A DNA stretch of 64,000 nucleotides, taken from contig NW_004454171.1 in NCBI RefSeq assembly GCF_000283155.1, forward strand, positions 14,700,009-14,764,008, given 5' to 3'. The position numbers were made by a program, and so were the translations under genes. Source of the stretch: Ceratotherium simum simum. Lineage: Eukaryota > Chordata > Mammalia > Perissodactyla > Rhinocerotidae. Positions 12,735 through 22,319 of this stretch are shown piece by piece. Every line of letters starts with the position of its first letter. The first letter of the stretch is position 1. The notes below the pieces were generated by a model that was not told where the DNA came from, did not search any database, and saw only the letters and a program-made list of their open reading frames with translations.

Positions 12735-12925
12735 CTAAGTACTTTAAATCTATTTTAGATTTAATCCTTACACCAATATTATGAGCTAAGCACTACTATC
12801 ATCAGCCGTCATTTTCTAAATGAGGAAACTGAGGCACAAAGATATTAAGCATCTTGCCCAAAGTCATGCAGCCAGTAGGACTTGGACCCAGACGGTCCGT
12901 GCTCCTGACCCTAAGTTACCTGCTG
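12735..12925 (-). repeat. MIR SINE, second part
   Basis: CTAAGTACTTTAAATCT, ATGAGGAAACTGAGGCACAA and CTTGCCCAAAGTCATGCAGC continue the MIR begun at 12318. Confidence 0.9.
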
Positions 12926-12989
12926 TGTACCTGTACTGTGCTACCTGCTGTATACTAGTGTCACAGGCACTCAGATAAAATGGGACTTT

Positions 12990-13530
12990 GCTGATATTTC
13001 CCCATATAAAAGCTTTCAGTAGTTCCCTGATTGTCAGGCTAAAAAGAGTCTAATCATCTTGAACCATCTTACATCACCCAGTTGTTTTAGCCCTGTTTTG
13101 CATGGCTCCACTCCAGCCACACTGAACTACTTGTTATCTCCTGCCTACTCTGTGGCCTTCATGATGCCGCTTTGTTTTCTATTCTGTGGTTCTCTGCTTG
13201 GGAGGCTTTCTCCGTCTGATAACCCTCAGGACACAGTCAATGCTATTTTCTCTATGAAGTTATCCCTCCTCATCTCCGCTTCAAACATTGCTCCATCGTT
13301 CTTGTTCCACACTTCTTCATTTATGGCCCTTATCATAGTTGTATTTCATAGATGTGTGCTATGCTTGTTTTCTCCTCTAGAAGGTAAGCTTACCTGGAAA
13401 AGGAGCTGTGACTTAGGGTTTTATTTGTTCTTCCCAAGTGTCTCCTCCAACCATACCAGGAACCAGCAGAGTGCCTGGCACGTCCTAGATGTGCCATCGC
13501 TTGCATTAATGAATACATTAGAATGTCAAG
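12990..13530 (+). repeat. L2 LINE 3' region
   Basis: CTCCACTCCAGCCACACTG, a TGGTTCTCTGCTTGGGAGGC block, then TGGCCCTTATCATAGTTGTA and AGAGTGCCTGGCACGTCC. This is the L2 order toward the 3' end. The 176-codon plus frame at 13059-13589 lies largely in this repeat and is not a gene. Confidence 0.8.
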
Positions 13531-14029
13531 GAACCAATTTTCATCACAAAGGAATGAAGCTCTCAAAGAATCTGTTTCAAAAAATATAGGTTACAGAGTA
13601 AGGGATGGAAAGTTTGTATTAGTAAATTAACCCTGGTCTTCTTCAAAATAAATTTTCCAAAAATGTTTAACTCCTTCACCCTTTTACTTTATAACTAATC
13701 ACCTTAGCTGCCAAAGGAGTAAGAAAGTATCTGGTAGTTCCAGGTATTTCTAAAGTCATCCTTATCTTTATAGATGAATAGTTACAATTATGAAATGACG
13801 AGAGAACGAATTCTATATAAATGAGGGAACCAGTGCTTACTTCTTTATTTTGTTGTCATTCTTAGAATCTTCCTTTGGGAAAAACTCACAAACTAAAAGT
13901 TTATATTCCATAGTAGGTAGCTGAAGCTTCTCAAATGAGGGTAGAAACTTGTAGGACAGATAATCAGTATGCACGCACACTCACACACCATCTGCAGTTT
14001 CCAAATCAGTTAATATCTTCAAATAAAAT

Positions 14030-14175
14030 ACGGTCAAGTCAATTGACTTTTTGAGCCTCTGCTTTCTCATAATGCCTACTTTATAGAATTAGAAACAATG
14101 TATATAAATTATTAGCACAGGGCCTTGCACATAGTAGGTATTCAGTGATTGGTCATTATTAGTTTTGTTATTACT
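14030..14175 (+). repeat. MIR SINE
   Basis: TTTGAGCCTCTGCTTTCTCA, then CAGGGCCTTGCACATAGTAG and GTATTCAGTGATTGGT are the MIR 3' half. Confidence 0.7.
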
Positions 14176-14199
14176 ATGAGAAAGGACATTATGTTTTCC

Positions 14200-14650
14200 T
14201 CAATTAATACAGTATCGTGAGGGCTTTCTCATGTCACTACATATACTTTTGAATCATCATTTTCCTGGGCTACAATATCCACTTTGTATTGAGCTCATAA
14301 TGTTTTGAATAATTTTCCTTGTTCAAAATGCAATTTTTCTCCAGTTGTTCACTAACATAAATAACCCTTCAGGGAACATCTGTGTAAATAAAACTTTGTC
14401 TAAGGTTCTGTTTCTTTCTTTAGGGTGCATTCCTAGAAGACGAAATGCTGACTGTAAGTGTATAGACTTTGTATAGAAATTTCCTTTCTAGAATGTTAAA
14501 TTGCTTTCCAGAACATTCAATCCAGTCATTTTCCCAATTGTGGTGTAAATTGGTGCAATCACTTCACTGTACTCTTGACAAGTGAAGGGTCTGTTTTCAA
14601 ACTACTTCCTAATCTAATAGTCAAAATAGTATCCTATTGTCAATTTAATA
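14200..14650 (-). repeat. Old L1 (L1M) fragment, antisense
   Basis: AACATCTGTGTAAATAAAAC, AGGGTGCATTCCTAGAAGAC and AAATTGCTTTCCAGAACATT resemble the reverse complement of the L1M 3' region. Confidence 0.6.
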
Positions 14651-14699
14651 TGCATATTTGTTTGCCAGCAATTTCGAGCATTTCTATATCCTTGAAACA

Positions 14700-15290
14700 C
14701 TTTGTTCACTGAGCTCCCTAGATAATCCACTCCTTTTCCTTCTGCTCTGCTGTTTGTTTCTTCTCAATCTCCTTTGCTGTTTGTTCTTCCTCAGCTCCTC
14801 GACTTCTTCATGTTGGAAGGTCCCAAGAGTCAGTCATTAAGTCACATTTTTTTCTTAATCTACATTCACGTCTTGGATGATCTCATTGGTCCCATGGCCT
14901 TAAATACCATGTTTATGTCAAACGCTCCCAAATTTTTATCTCCAGGCCAGGCATCTCTCTTGAACTTCAGACTCACGAATCCATTTTCTGTTTGACATCT
15001 TCAGTTAGATGTTTTAGAAAAATAAAATAAAAGACATTTCAAACACAAGATGTTCTCTACTGAGCTGTAACGTTTCCTTACAAACTCATTCATTTCTCAG
15101 TCTTGCTCATCTTTGGTAATGGCCATTCCGTTCTTCCTGACTCAGGCCCCAAACCGTGGACTTCTCTTTCTCTCACATCCCATATCTAACCCATTAGCAA
15201 GCTCTATTGGCTCTTCCTTCAAATATAGCCATGATCTGACCAATTCTCCAAATCTTCATTCTTTCCTTGTAATACACCTTTTTCTTTCTT
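14700..15290 (+). repeat. L2 LINE, upstream segment
   Basis: GATGATCTCATTGGTCCCAT, CTTAAATACCATGTTTATG, CCAAATTTTTATCTCCAGGC, CTCTTGAACTTCAGACTCAC and CTCTTTCTCTCACATCCCAT follow the L2 ORF2 3' region. The copy resumes near 15690. Confidence 0.88.
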
Positions 15291-15299
15291 TTTTTTTTT

Positions 15300-15690
15300 A
15301 TCCTGTCTTGACCAGTTTTGAGGCCCTGGCTAGAGGCTGGTCTGTTTCCTTTCTCAAGGAGAGGATTAAGTCCACACCTCAACCACTTCCCTTACTGGGA
15401 TCTCACACTCAGTGTCCACTATACATTTGCCCTCATTGCCCCAGGGCCAGGTACCAGACAATTAGGAATAGCCCCAATGCTCCAGAGCCAGCAAAATTAT
15501 TCAAATCAGCCAATGCACGGGGACTCCATGGAAACCTAACCCCACCCTGCGTGGCATACTTAAACTTCCTCCTCCAGCTCCAGCTTGCTGTTAACTTGTT
15601 CCCTGTTGCAACCCTCTGTGTAACCCTGCCTGGTGGCTGTAATTAACAGAGTTCACCTTTCATTGTAACATCACTGTGTTATGTCCCACC
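15300..15690 (+). mobile_element. LTR-like insertion splitting an L2
   Basis: The L2 consensus is broken here by about 400 bp that does not belong to it: TCTTGACCAGTTTTGAGGCC, CCCAGGGCCAGGTACCAGAC, GCCAGCAAAATTATTC, a possible TATA region GGCATACTTAAACTTC, and TGTAATTAACAGAGTTCACC. The layout suggests an endogenous retroviral LTR of unidentified family. I could not fix a target-site duplication. The 177-codon frame at 15113-15646 spans L2 and this insert and is not a gene. Confidence 0.5.
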
Positions 15691-16285
15691 ATCACAAAAC
15701 CTTCAAATCTTATAGAACATCCATTCCAGGCTCAGCGATGTTACCTCTCACCTGGATGGTTGCATCTGCCTCCTGACTGCTCTCTGTGCTTCCACCCCTG
15801 TCCCACCCAGAAGCCAGAGTAATCCTTTCCAGTTGGAAGTCATCTTGTCACTTGATTGCTCAGGGCTCTTCATTGGTTTTCATCTCACTCGGGATCACAC
15901 TTGGCCTTGTTTTCTCTCTGACCTCCACCTGTGACTCTCCCTCTAATCACGCTTCACCAGCCACTCTGACATTCTTGCTGTTTCTTGAACATGCCAGGAA
16001 TGTTCCCTCCGTGTGGCCTTTGTACTTGCCGTTCCCTTTGAAATAATCTCAGGTCATGACTCAACAGTCACCTTTTCTGATGACCTCTTTAAAATTAGAA
16101 ATCCACTTCTCTAACATTCCTGATCTCTCTTCTCTGTTTTATTTTTCTACTTAGCATTTGTTTTCTAACTTGTTATATATAGGTATTCGTTAGATAACCC
16201 TTATATTGTCTGTCTTGCCCCATTAGAATATAAACACCTGAGGACAAGGGATTTCTGTTGTTTTCTTCCACATTTTATCTGAAAG
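15690..16285 (+). repeat. L2 LINE, downstream segment
   Basis: CTCTCACCTGGATGGTTGCA, CCAGAGTAATCCTTTCCAG, TTCTTGAACATGCCAGGAAT and ACACCTGAGGACAAGGGATT continue the L2 begun at 14700. Confidence 0.88.
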
Positions 16286-16388
16286 GCAGCCCAGAGTAAT
16301 GTATCTAGTCTCTGCCTCTTACCTGCTGGGTGTCTGTGGATCAGTTGCTCAATCACTAAGTTCTTCCACTTCCTCTTCTGTCACATGG
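16285..16388 (+). repeat. MIR SINE, first part (split by LTR)
   Basis: GTCTCTGCCTCTTACCTGCT and TTCCACTTCCTCTTCTGTCA are the MIR core; it resumes at 16753. Confidence 0.75.
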
Positions 16389-16752
16389 TATCTTAGTCCG
16401 TTTAGACTGCTATAACAAAATACCATAGACTGGATGGCCTATAAACAACAAACATTTATTTCTCACAGTCTGGAGGCTGGGAACTCCATGATTAAGGCGC
16501 CAGCAGATTCACTGTCTGGTGAGAGCCCCTTCTTGGTTCATAGATGGCCATCTTCTCACTGTGTCCACCTATGGCAGAAGGGGCAAGGGAGCTCTCTGGG
16601 GTGTCTTTTTTAAGGGCACAAATCCCATTCATGAGAGCTCCACCCTCATGACCTAATCATCTCCCAAAGGCCCAATCTACAAATACCATCACACTGGGAA
16701 TTAGGTTTCAATCTATGAATTTTAGAGCGACACAAATATTCAATCTATGGCA
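16389..16752 (-). mobile_element. MaLR (MST/MLT1-type) solo LTR inserted in a MIR
   Basis: The same family and orientation as the copy at 12365: TCTTAGTCCGTTTAGACTGC, CTATAAACAACAAACATTTA, CCTATGGCAGAAGGGGCAAG, CTCATGACCTAATCATCTCC and an ATGGCA end. Flanks CATGG and CATGA fit a 5-bp duplication with one mismatch. The first TG is now TA. Confidence 0.88.
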
Positions 16753-16880
16753 CATGAGGATAGTTAAGAGCATCTGCCTAAGCAGGATAATAAGAGAATC
16801 CAATATTTTAATTAATATCTATAATGTGCTTAGATCAGTGCCTGGCACAATAAAAACAGTATGTAAGCAACCGTGATGTA
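16753..16880 (+). repeat. MIR SINE, second part
   Basis: TGAGGATAGTTAAGAGCATC, then TAATGTGCTTAGATCAGTGC and CTGGCACAATAAAAAC. Confidence 0.7.
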
Positions 16881-17224
16881 AATATATCGCTAAATTTCCA
16901 GCACACAAAATAGTACTTGGCCCTTGGGGCTCAGCAAACATTCATTGAATGAATCTTCAAGATTAAATACATAGCAAATGAAAATCCAGCCCTTGAGTTA
17001 GAGGGTCTGCTGATGACTGTGTTTTGTTTGCTACACCCACATGAGCCTACTGTCACATTACAAAGAGACATCTGCTTTGTGTTGCTTCCTGAGCAGTGCG
17101 AGTCTTTGTGCAGGTGCATCCGTATTGTTGCAAGCAGGAGGCACGTGTCACAGAGTGGGGAGGGGAAGATTGGTAAAAGCCTCTGACTCTCCAGGGCTGG
17201 GGAACACTAAAAGAAATATGTATT

Positions 17225-17957
17225 TGGTCTTTGTCCCTGGTTCCTGAGAGAGCTCCTAAATCCTTTGGAATTTCTTGAGTGATAAGAGTGATAGGAGTGT
17301 CTTTTATTCTAATGAAGAGACTCTTGGTGGGCCCCTAGATAGCTTCAGGATGGGGACTGTCACCAGAAAGACCAAGGCATGATTAGAGGATTGGAACTTT
17401 CAACCTTACTCCCGATCTCCAAGGGGAGGAGAGACGCTGATTGCCAATGGCCGATGATTTGATCAATCATTCCTCTGTAATGGAATCTCCTTTAAAACTC
17501 TTAAATGATGGGGTTCAGGGAGCTTCCAGGTTGGTGAACACATCAAGGTGCTGGGAAGGTGGCACATCCTGAGAGGGCACGGAAGCTCCACGCCCCTCCC
17601 CCATACCTTGCCCAATGCATCTCTTCCATTGACTGCTCCTGAGTTGCATCCTTCATAATAAACTGGTAATTGTAATTAGACTGTTTCTCTGAGTTCTGTG
17701 AGCATTCTAGCAAATTATCAAACCCAAGGAAGGTTTCATAGGAACCGCTGATTTATAGTCAGTTGGTCAGAAGGATGGGTGGTCCAAGACTTGTGATTGG
17801 TATGTGAAGTGGGAGCAGTCTTGTAGGACTGAGCCCTTAACCTGTGGGGTCTGTGCAAACTCCAAGTAGTTAGTGTCAAAATTGAATTGAATAGTAGGAC
17901 ATTCAGTTGGTGTCCAGATAGTTGAAGAATTGGTTGGTGTGGGGAAAAAGCCCACAC
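17225..17957 (+). mobile_element. ERVL-type LTR
   Basis: A long LTR-like tract carrying CTTCCATTGACTGCTCCTGA, AATAAA at 17657-17662, GTTTCTCTGAGTTCTGTGAG and CTGAGCCCTTAACCTGTGGG, ending CCCACACA. A primer-binding-site-like sequence follows at once, so this is probably a 5' LTR. The left end is uncertain. No gag or pol frame follows. Confidence 0.65.
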
Positions 17958-17960
17958 ATT

Positions 17961-17974
17961 TGGTGTCAGAAGTG
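17961..17974 (+). promoter_or_regulatory. Retroviral primer binding site, tRNA-Leu type
   Basis: TGGTGTCAGAAGTG lies four bases past the CACA end of the LTR. TGGTGTCA at this spot is the signature for the tRNA-Leu primer that gives ERVL its name. About 40 bp of leader-like sequence follows before unique DNA. Confidence 0.65.
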
Positions 17975-18014
17975 TTCAGTGGATAGAAACAGTTCAGAGG
18001 CTGGAATCTGTGAC

Positions 18015-18604
18015 TTAGGCTATCAGAATAAAGCATGTTTGCACAAACCTAAAACATTTTACAGCTTATGAATTATATTTCAAACTACTTTGAGATATGT
18101 TGGAAATATTTTCCTCATTTTGCAAACCAGACATATAAAAATAGTTTTTAAATAACACTTGCCTGACTTTTCTGTAAAACCATAAAAAATGAATAAAGTA
18201 AAAAAAAAGCAGATATGTCTTTTTCTATAAAAAAATTCTGTAACCAAATATTCTTAATATAGCCTTGTGTTTTGGTATTTAATTTTTTATTTTTCATCAC
18301 TTAGGTTTAAAGTTTCTTCATTTTCACTCTGATAAATCTCTTAGAACAAGGAAAGGCTAAGACCGACATAGACAGTGGAGAGAAATGAGATTTATAGGGA
18401 GAATGAGTAAGAAGAATATAAGGGGAGTAGCTTTTCTCCCAAGCAATTGCTAGTTTGAACTGCTTATTTCCCAAACTGTTCTTCCAGTTAATTGTTCCTC
18501 TCTACTTTTTTTGCCTTAAATTTATCTTCTTAAGGACTAAGACAGCATTTTTGCTCCCAAAATCAACGCATCTTTCATAGGCAACAATAATGATAGCATA
18601 ACTA
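18015..18604. other. No gene recognised
   Basis: AT-rich sequence with nothing identified. Confidence 0.45.
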
Positions 18605-18689
18605 ACTTTTATCGAGTATTATGGTATAACACAAGGCTAAATATTTCAGGTCATCTATTTGTCACATCAATTCTAAGAAGTAGGTACTA
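18605..18689 (-). repeat. MIR SINE, first part (split by ERE)
   Basis: TTTTATCGAGTATTATGG and TTCTAAGAAGTAGGTACTA; interrupted by an ERE and resumed at 18903. Confidence 0.7.
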
Positions 18690-18888
18690 GTTTTTTTTTT
18701 TTTTTTTCACTGAGGCAGATATGCCTTGAGCTAACATCTGTGCCAATTTTCCTCTATTTTGTATGGGGATCGCAGCCACAGCATGGCTGACGAGTGGTGT
18801 AGGTCCATGCCTGGGATCTGAACACACAAACCAGGGCCACCAAAGAGGAGTGTGCCTGACCCAACCAATATGCCATGAGGCTGGCCCC
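18690..18888 (-). mobile_element. ERE SINE inserted in a MIR
   Basis: A T-run, CTTGAGCTAACATCTGTGCC, GATCGCAGCCACAGCATGG, CCTGGGATCTGAACACAC and a GGCTGGCCCC head. The 14-bp duplication AGAAGTAGG(T/C)ACTA lies at 18676-18689 and 18889-18902. The B box is diverged, so this is an older copy. Confidence 0.93.
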
Positions 18889-18902
18889 AGAAGTAGGCAC
18901 TA

Positions 18903-18985
18903 TTTTAATCTTCATTTTGAGGATGAAGAATCCGGGCTTTGAGAGGTCAGCTGTGCAATGTCACAGAGCTTATCCCCTTAATTGC
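18903..18985 (-). repeat. MIR SINE, second part
   Basis: ATCTTCATTTTGAGGATGAA and GTGCAATGTCACAGAGCTT complete the antisense MIR. Confidence 0.75.
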
Positions 18986-18989
18986 TACA

Positions 18990-19988
18990 TGGGTAGGTGT
19001 CAGATGGCCTGAAGTCTCATATTATTGGCAGAGAGAGAGACCTTGTCTCAGGAAACGGACATATGTAAACTTGAGAGTAGATGCTCCTCAGGAAGCTTTT
19101 GATATGGGGATCCTGGTTTGACGTTTATCAGAAGAGCAAGAAGCAACCACGGTTGGACCTTCCTTCCTGTGTTGGTGGTAACTGGATGTCTTCATGTCTC
19201 TGAGCCGTGACTGCCGGGTCAGTTATCAGTTGTGGTTTTATGTCAAGGAAATCAAACTGACTGCAATAAATGAACTCTCACCCCAGCGCCTCAATAAAGC
19301 TTCATATCAGAGCATAAAGTAAAAGCATAGAAAATCCATGTGGTTCCCCTCCCCCTCCACGCACACTTCCCTCTGCCACAGTTGATTGTCTTCTGTGCGA
19401 CTGGGGTGTCTCCTATGGTATGGAAGCCTCATTTTCATTTTTCTCTCTAATGGCACTGCTCCTTTCTTATTTTCGCTACTACTATTTAACCCATTGAGAC
19501 CTAGTCTTGTTCAAATAACACATTTCCTCAAAAAAATGACATCTAATTAAATTCCAAACGACACCATTTTACAAAAGGGATACTTCGTTTTTTGCAAGTC
19601 ACTGTTTCTGTTTCTTGTGCTGTGCTCTTGCTTGTTCAGTACCTCACTTCAGATTTAAAACATTCTAGACAGAAATAAGATGCAAGCTTCCGTGGCATTT
19701 AGAATAATTTATGCATCTCATCCTCTTAGGCTCGCAGCCAAACTGTGGTGGGAGAAATTTGCTTCACATTCTATCAAGGCTTGCGCCACGATGAATCTTT
19801 TCAGAAGGAAATCTAAATTGCAATGGTAGAAAGAAATCTGGGAAGAAAAATAGCCCAGTGTTACTCTGCAACCCCAAAACATTTGTAAAGTTCACCGTCA
19901 AAACTGTCAGGAGAATATCTGGTAGAAGTTCAAAGGCTCTAAGTAAAGTTTGCTGCAAGTGCTAAGAGTAATGCTCATTAAAAAGGGG
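18990..19988. other. No gene recognised
   Basis: A unique-looking stretch without splice-bounded exons or known repeats. Confidence 0.45.
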
Positions 19989-19990
19989 TC

Positions 19991-20235
19991 AGGCGCCAGC
20001 CGGCGGCATAGTGGTTAAGTTTGCCGGCTCTGCTTCAAGGGCCCAGGGTTTGCGGGTTCGGATCCCAGGCACGGACCTACGCACTGCTTATCAAGCCATG
20101 CTGTGGCTGGCGTCCCACATACAAAGTAGAGGAAAATAGGCATGGATGTTAGCCCAGGGCCAATCTTCCTCAGCAAAAAGAGGAGGATTAGCAACAGATG
20201 TTAGCTCAGGGCTAATCTTCCTCACACAAAAAAAG
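19991..20235 (+). mobile_element. ERE SINE
   Basis: A plus-strand copy: GGCATAGTGGTTAAGTTTGC (A-box region), GCGGGTTCGGATCCCAGGC (B box), CAAGCCATGCTGTGGC, then two tandem tail modules (GGGCCAATCTTCCTC and GGGCTAATCTTCCTC) and an A-run. Confidence 0.92.
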
Positions 20236-20239
20236 GGAG

Positions 20240-21730
20240 GGTCAATTAACATTTATCAAAAGATGTGGGCATCTGTGAAGTGTATTTTCTCTGGGAGGCC
20301 AAGTACATTTCTCTATGTTTTCAAAGTGATAGCAACTCAGAGGACATAATAAGCCCATCACTAGGTGGAGATTGGGGTTCCTACATGGCCTAGTGTTGCC
20401 AACATCATGGGACTCTCATTGGTCTTTGCTCTTTGACACATTTTTGAAACTTCCAAAAACTATAATTGCCCTACATTTGGATCAGAGAAACATATGTGTT
20501 GATGACATTTCTTAACATGCCCAGTGCCTGGATCAGGAAAATCAGCATCAGCTAAGGCAGTAGTTTCCTGTCAGTAATTCTATCTTTTCTCTATTTCTGC
20601 ACGCTCGTCTGCCCTGCCTATATGCACGCTACACTCCAGGTCATGGGGTGCAGGTACGAAGTCTGGCCACCTGTAAATGGGAGGCATCAAGGAGGGTTAC
20701 TAAACTGTTGGTTTCTGTTCTACCAGCTCCTTACACCTCCAAGGCACAAGCCACACTCCCGTGTAATGAGAACGCACTGGAACTGCAAGGCCGTGATATT
20801 TAAAAGCAGAGTTGGGTTCATGGGAGCCAACTGGCCGCATGACTGACATCTTCACAGTTTCCCTGATGACTAAATCAGGTGTTGATCTGCTTCCTTGGAG
20901 AGCTCTGAAATACTTCAATATCCTCTCGAGTTATCCAGAGGCAGTTTGCATTGAAATCTTCTCACTGTGGACTGCTTCAGACCTCGGAGGCTTTGCCTGT
21001 AGTTTCTGGCAATCTTGACCTTCCTCCCCACCGGATCTGAGATCTAGTTCTGCCCTTTACTGACACTTGACTGTGCCCACGGTGAAGGCTTCATCATGCC
21101 TCTGGTCCCCAGCTGAACGTGAAACCATCTGATCTTTCGGATTCCTTTCTTTAACTCAGATTTGCTGAGCTTGTAATAACCATATACTCTGAGCACTTAC
21201 GAATTCATTAATTCTGAGGACAACCCAACGGGTTAAGTATTAACATCAAACAAACAAACAAAAAATCATTGGATCATTTACTTCAGGGACAACACCTTAA
21301 ATTCAAAGCTCAAATAATTTAGTTAATAATTAAGTCTATAATGACCCGAAGGAAAGTCGTGATCTGTGTCATTTTCCTGTTTTATCCTCTTCATGGAGGA
21401 GGCTTAACCTCTACCTCAGGCAGTCTTGATTGTCTGGGTTACCCTGGGATTTTTAGAAGATAAGAAAGAGAGTTCTTGCTGTATATAAAGATGTGTAAAC
21501 CTGGGCAGGTCCAGCTGATTTCACATGAAAATCTGTCAAATTGTGTTGTGCTGTGACTCTGGGGAGAAGGGAATGTATAATTTGCCGGAAGGGGTGGTTG
21601 CAGGAGAGTGGGGCATTTCATACATGCTGATGGGCTTGGGTTTTATTAGTGGAGGACTGAATATGTGGAGGCTAAGATCTGAGAACTAAGAAGGAGTAGA
21701 AGTCACGGAGCAGTAGGCAGACTTGAGCAG
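20240..21730. other. No gene recognised
   Basis: Several 60-74 codon frames on both strands overlap one another without recognisable domains. No repeat was recognised. Confidence 0.45.
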
Positions 21731-21734
21731 CTGT

Positions 21735-22315
21735 CTCCAGAGTGGTTTCCCAGCTTTCTCCCCTGCAATTCATCCATTACTTTGCCTACTGAGTGATCTT
21801 TCTAAAGTAGTTTGGATTATATGGTCCCTCTGCTTCAAAACTTTCCAGTGCATCTACCACTTTGAAGATACCTTCTGGAGTCCTATGGATGTCCTCAAGG
21901 GCTTTAACTCTCTGGCCTCAGCCTACTCTCCAGCCATCCTCTACTTGCTCCCTCTGCCCCAGCCAGTGCACTTGCTCACAGCCACCCTGTGCCTGGAATG
22001 TTGTCCTCTAGTGAAGGCCGACTCACCTGTCAAGACCGAGTTCCAGAATCGCTCACTCTATGAAAGCTCTCCTGACCACTTCCATACAGAATTAACGCTT
22101 CCCTCCTCTGTGACTTCACAGTACCATGTAAATATTTCTATCCTGGGACCTATCATCCTCAATCTGCCACATTGTTTAAATGTTTGTCTCCCCCACTATA
22201 CTGTAGGCTAATGGAAAGCAAGGACCTAGTCCTTTTTGGTTTTGTAGCCCTGGAGTCACGCACACTGCATAGCGCAGGTTAGACGTTTACTAAATGTTTG
22301 TCAAAATAAACTGAG
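21735..22315 (+). repeat. L2 LINE 3' end
   Basis: GGCCTCAGCCTACTCTCCAG, CTGTGCCTGGAATGTTGTCC, AGCTCTCCTGACCACTTCC and a terminal TTTACTAAATGTTTGTC. The 162-codon plus frame at 21723-22211 is remnant L2 text, not a gene. Confidence 0.85.
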
Positions 22316-22319
22316 GGGG

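Noticed and set aside
13059..13589. 176-codon plus-strand open frame
   Set aside because: Lies mostly in an L2 3' region whose C/T-rich antisense-poor text opens frames by composition.
15113..15646. 177-codon plus-strand open frame
   Set aside because: Spans the junction of an L2 and an LTR-like insert; no protein family.
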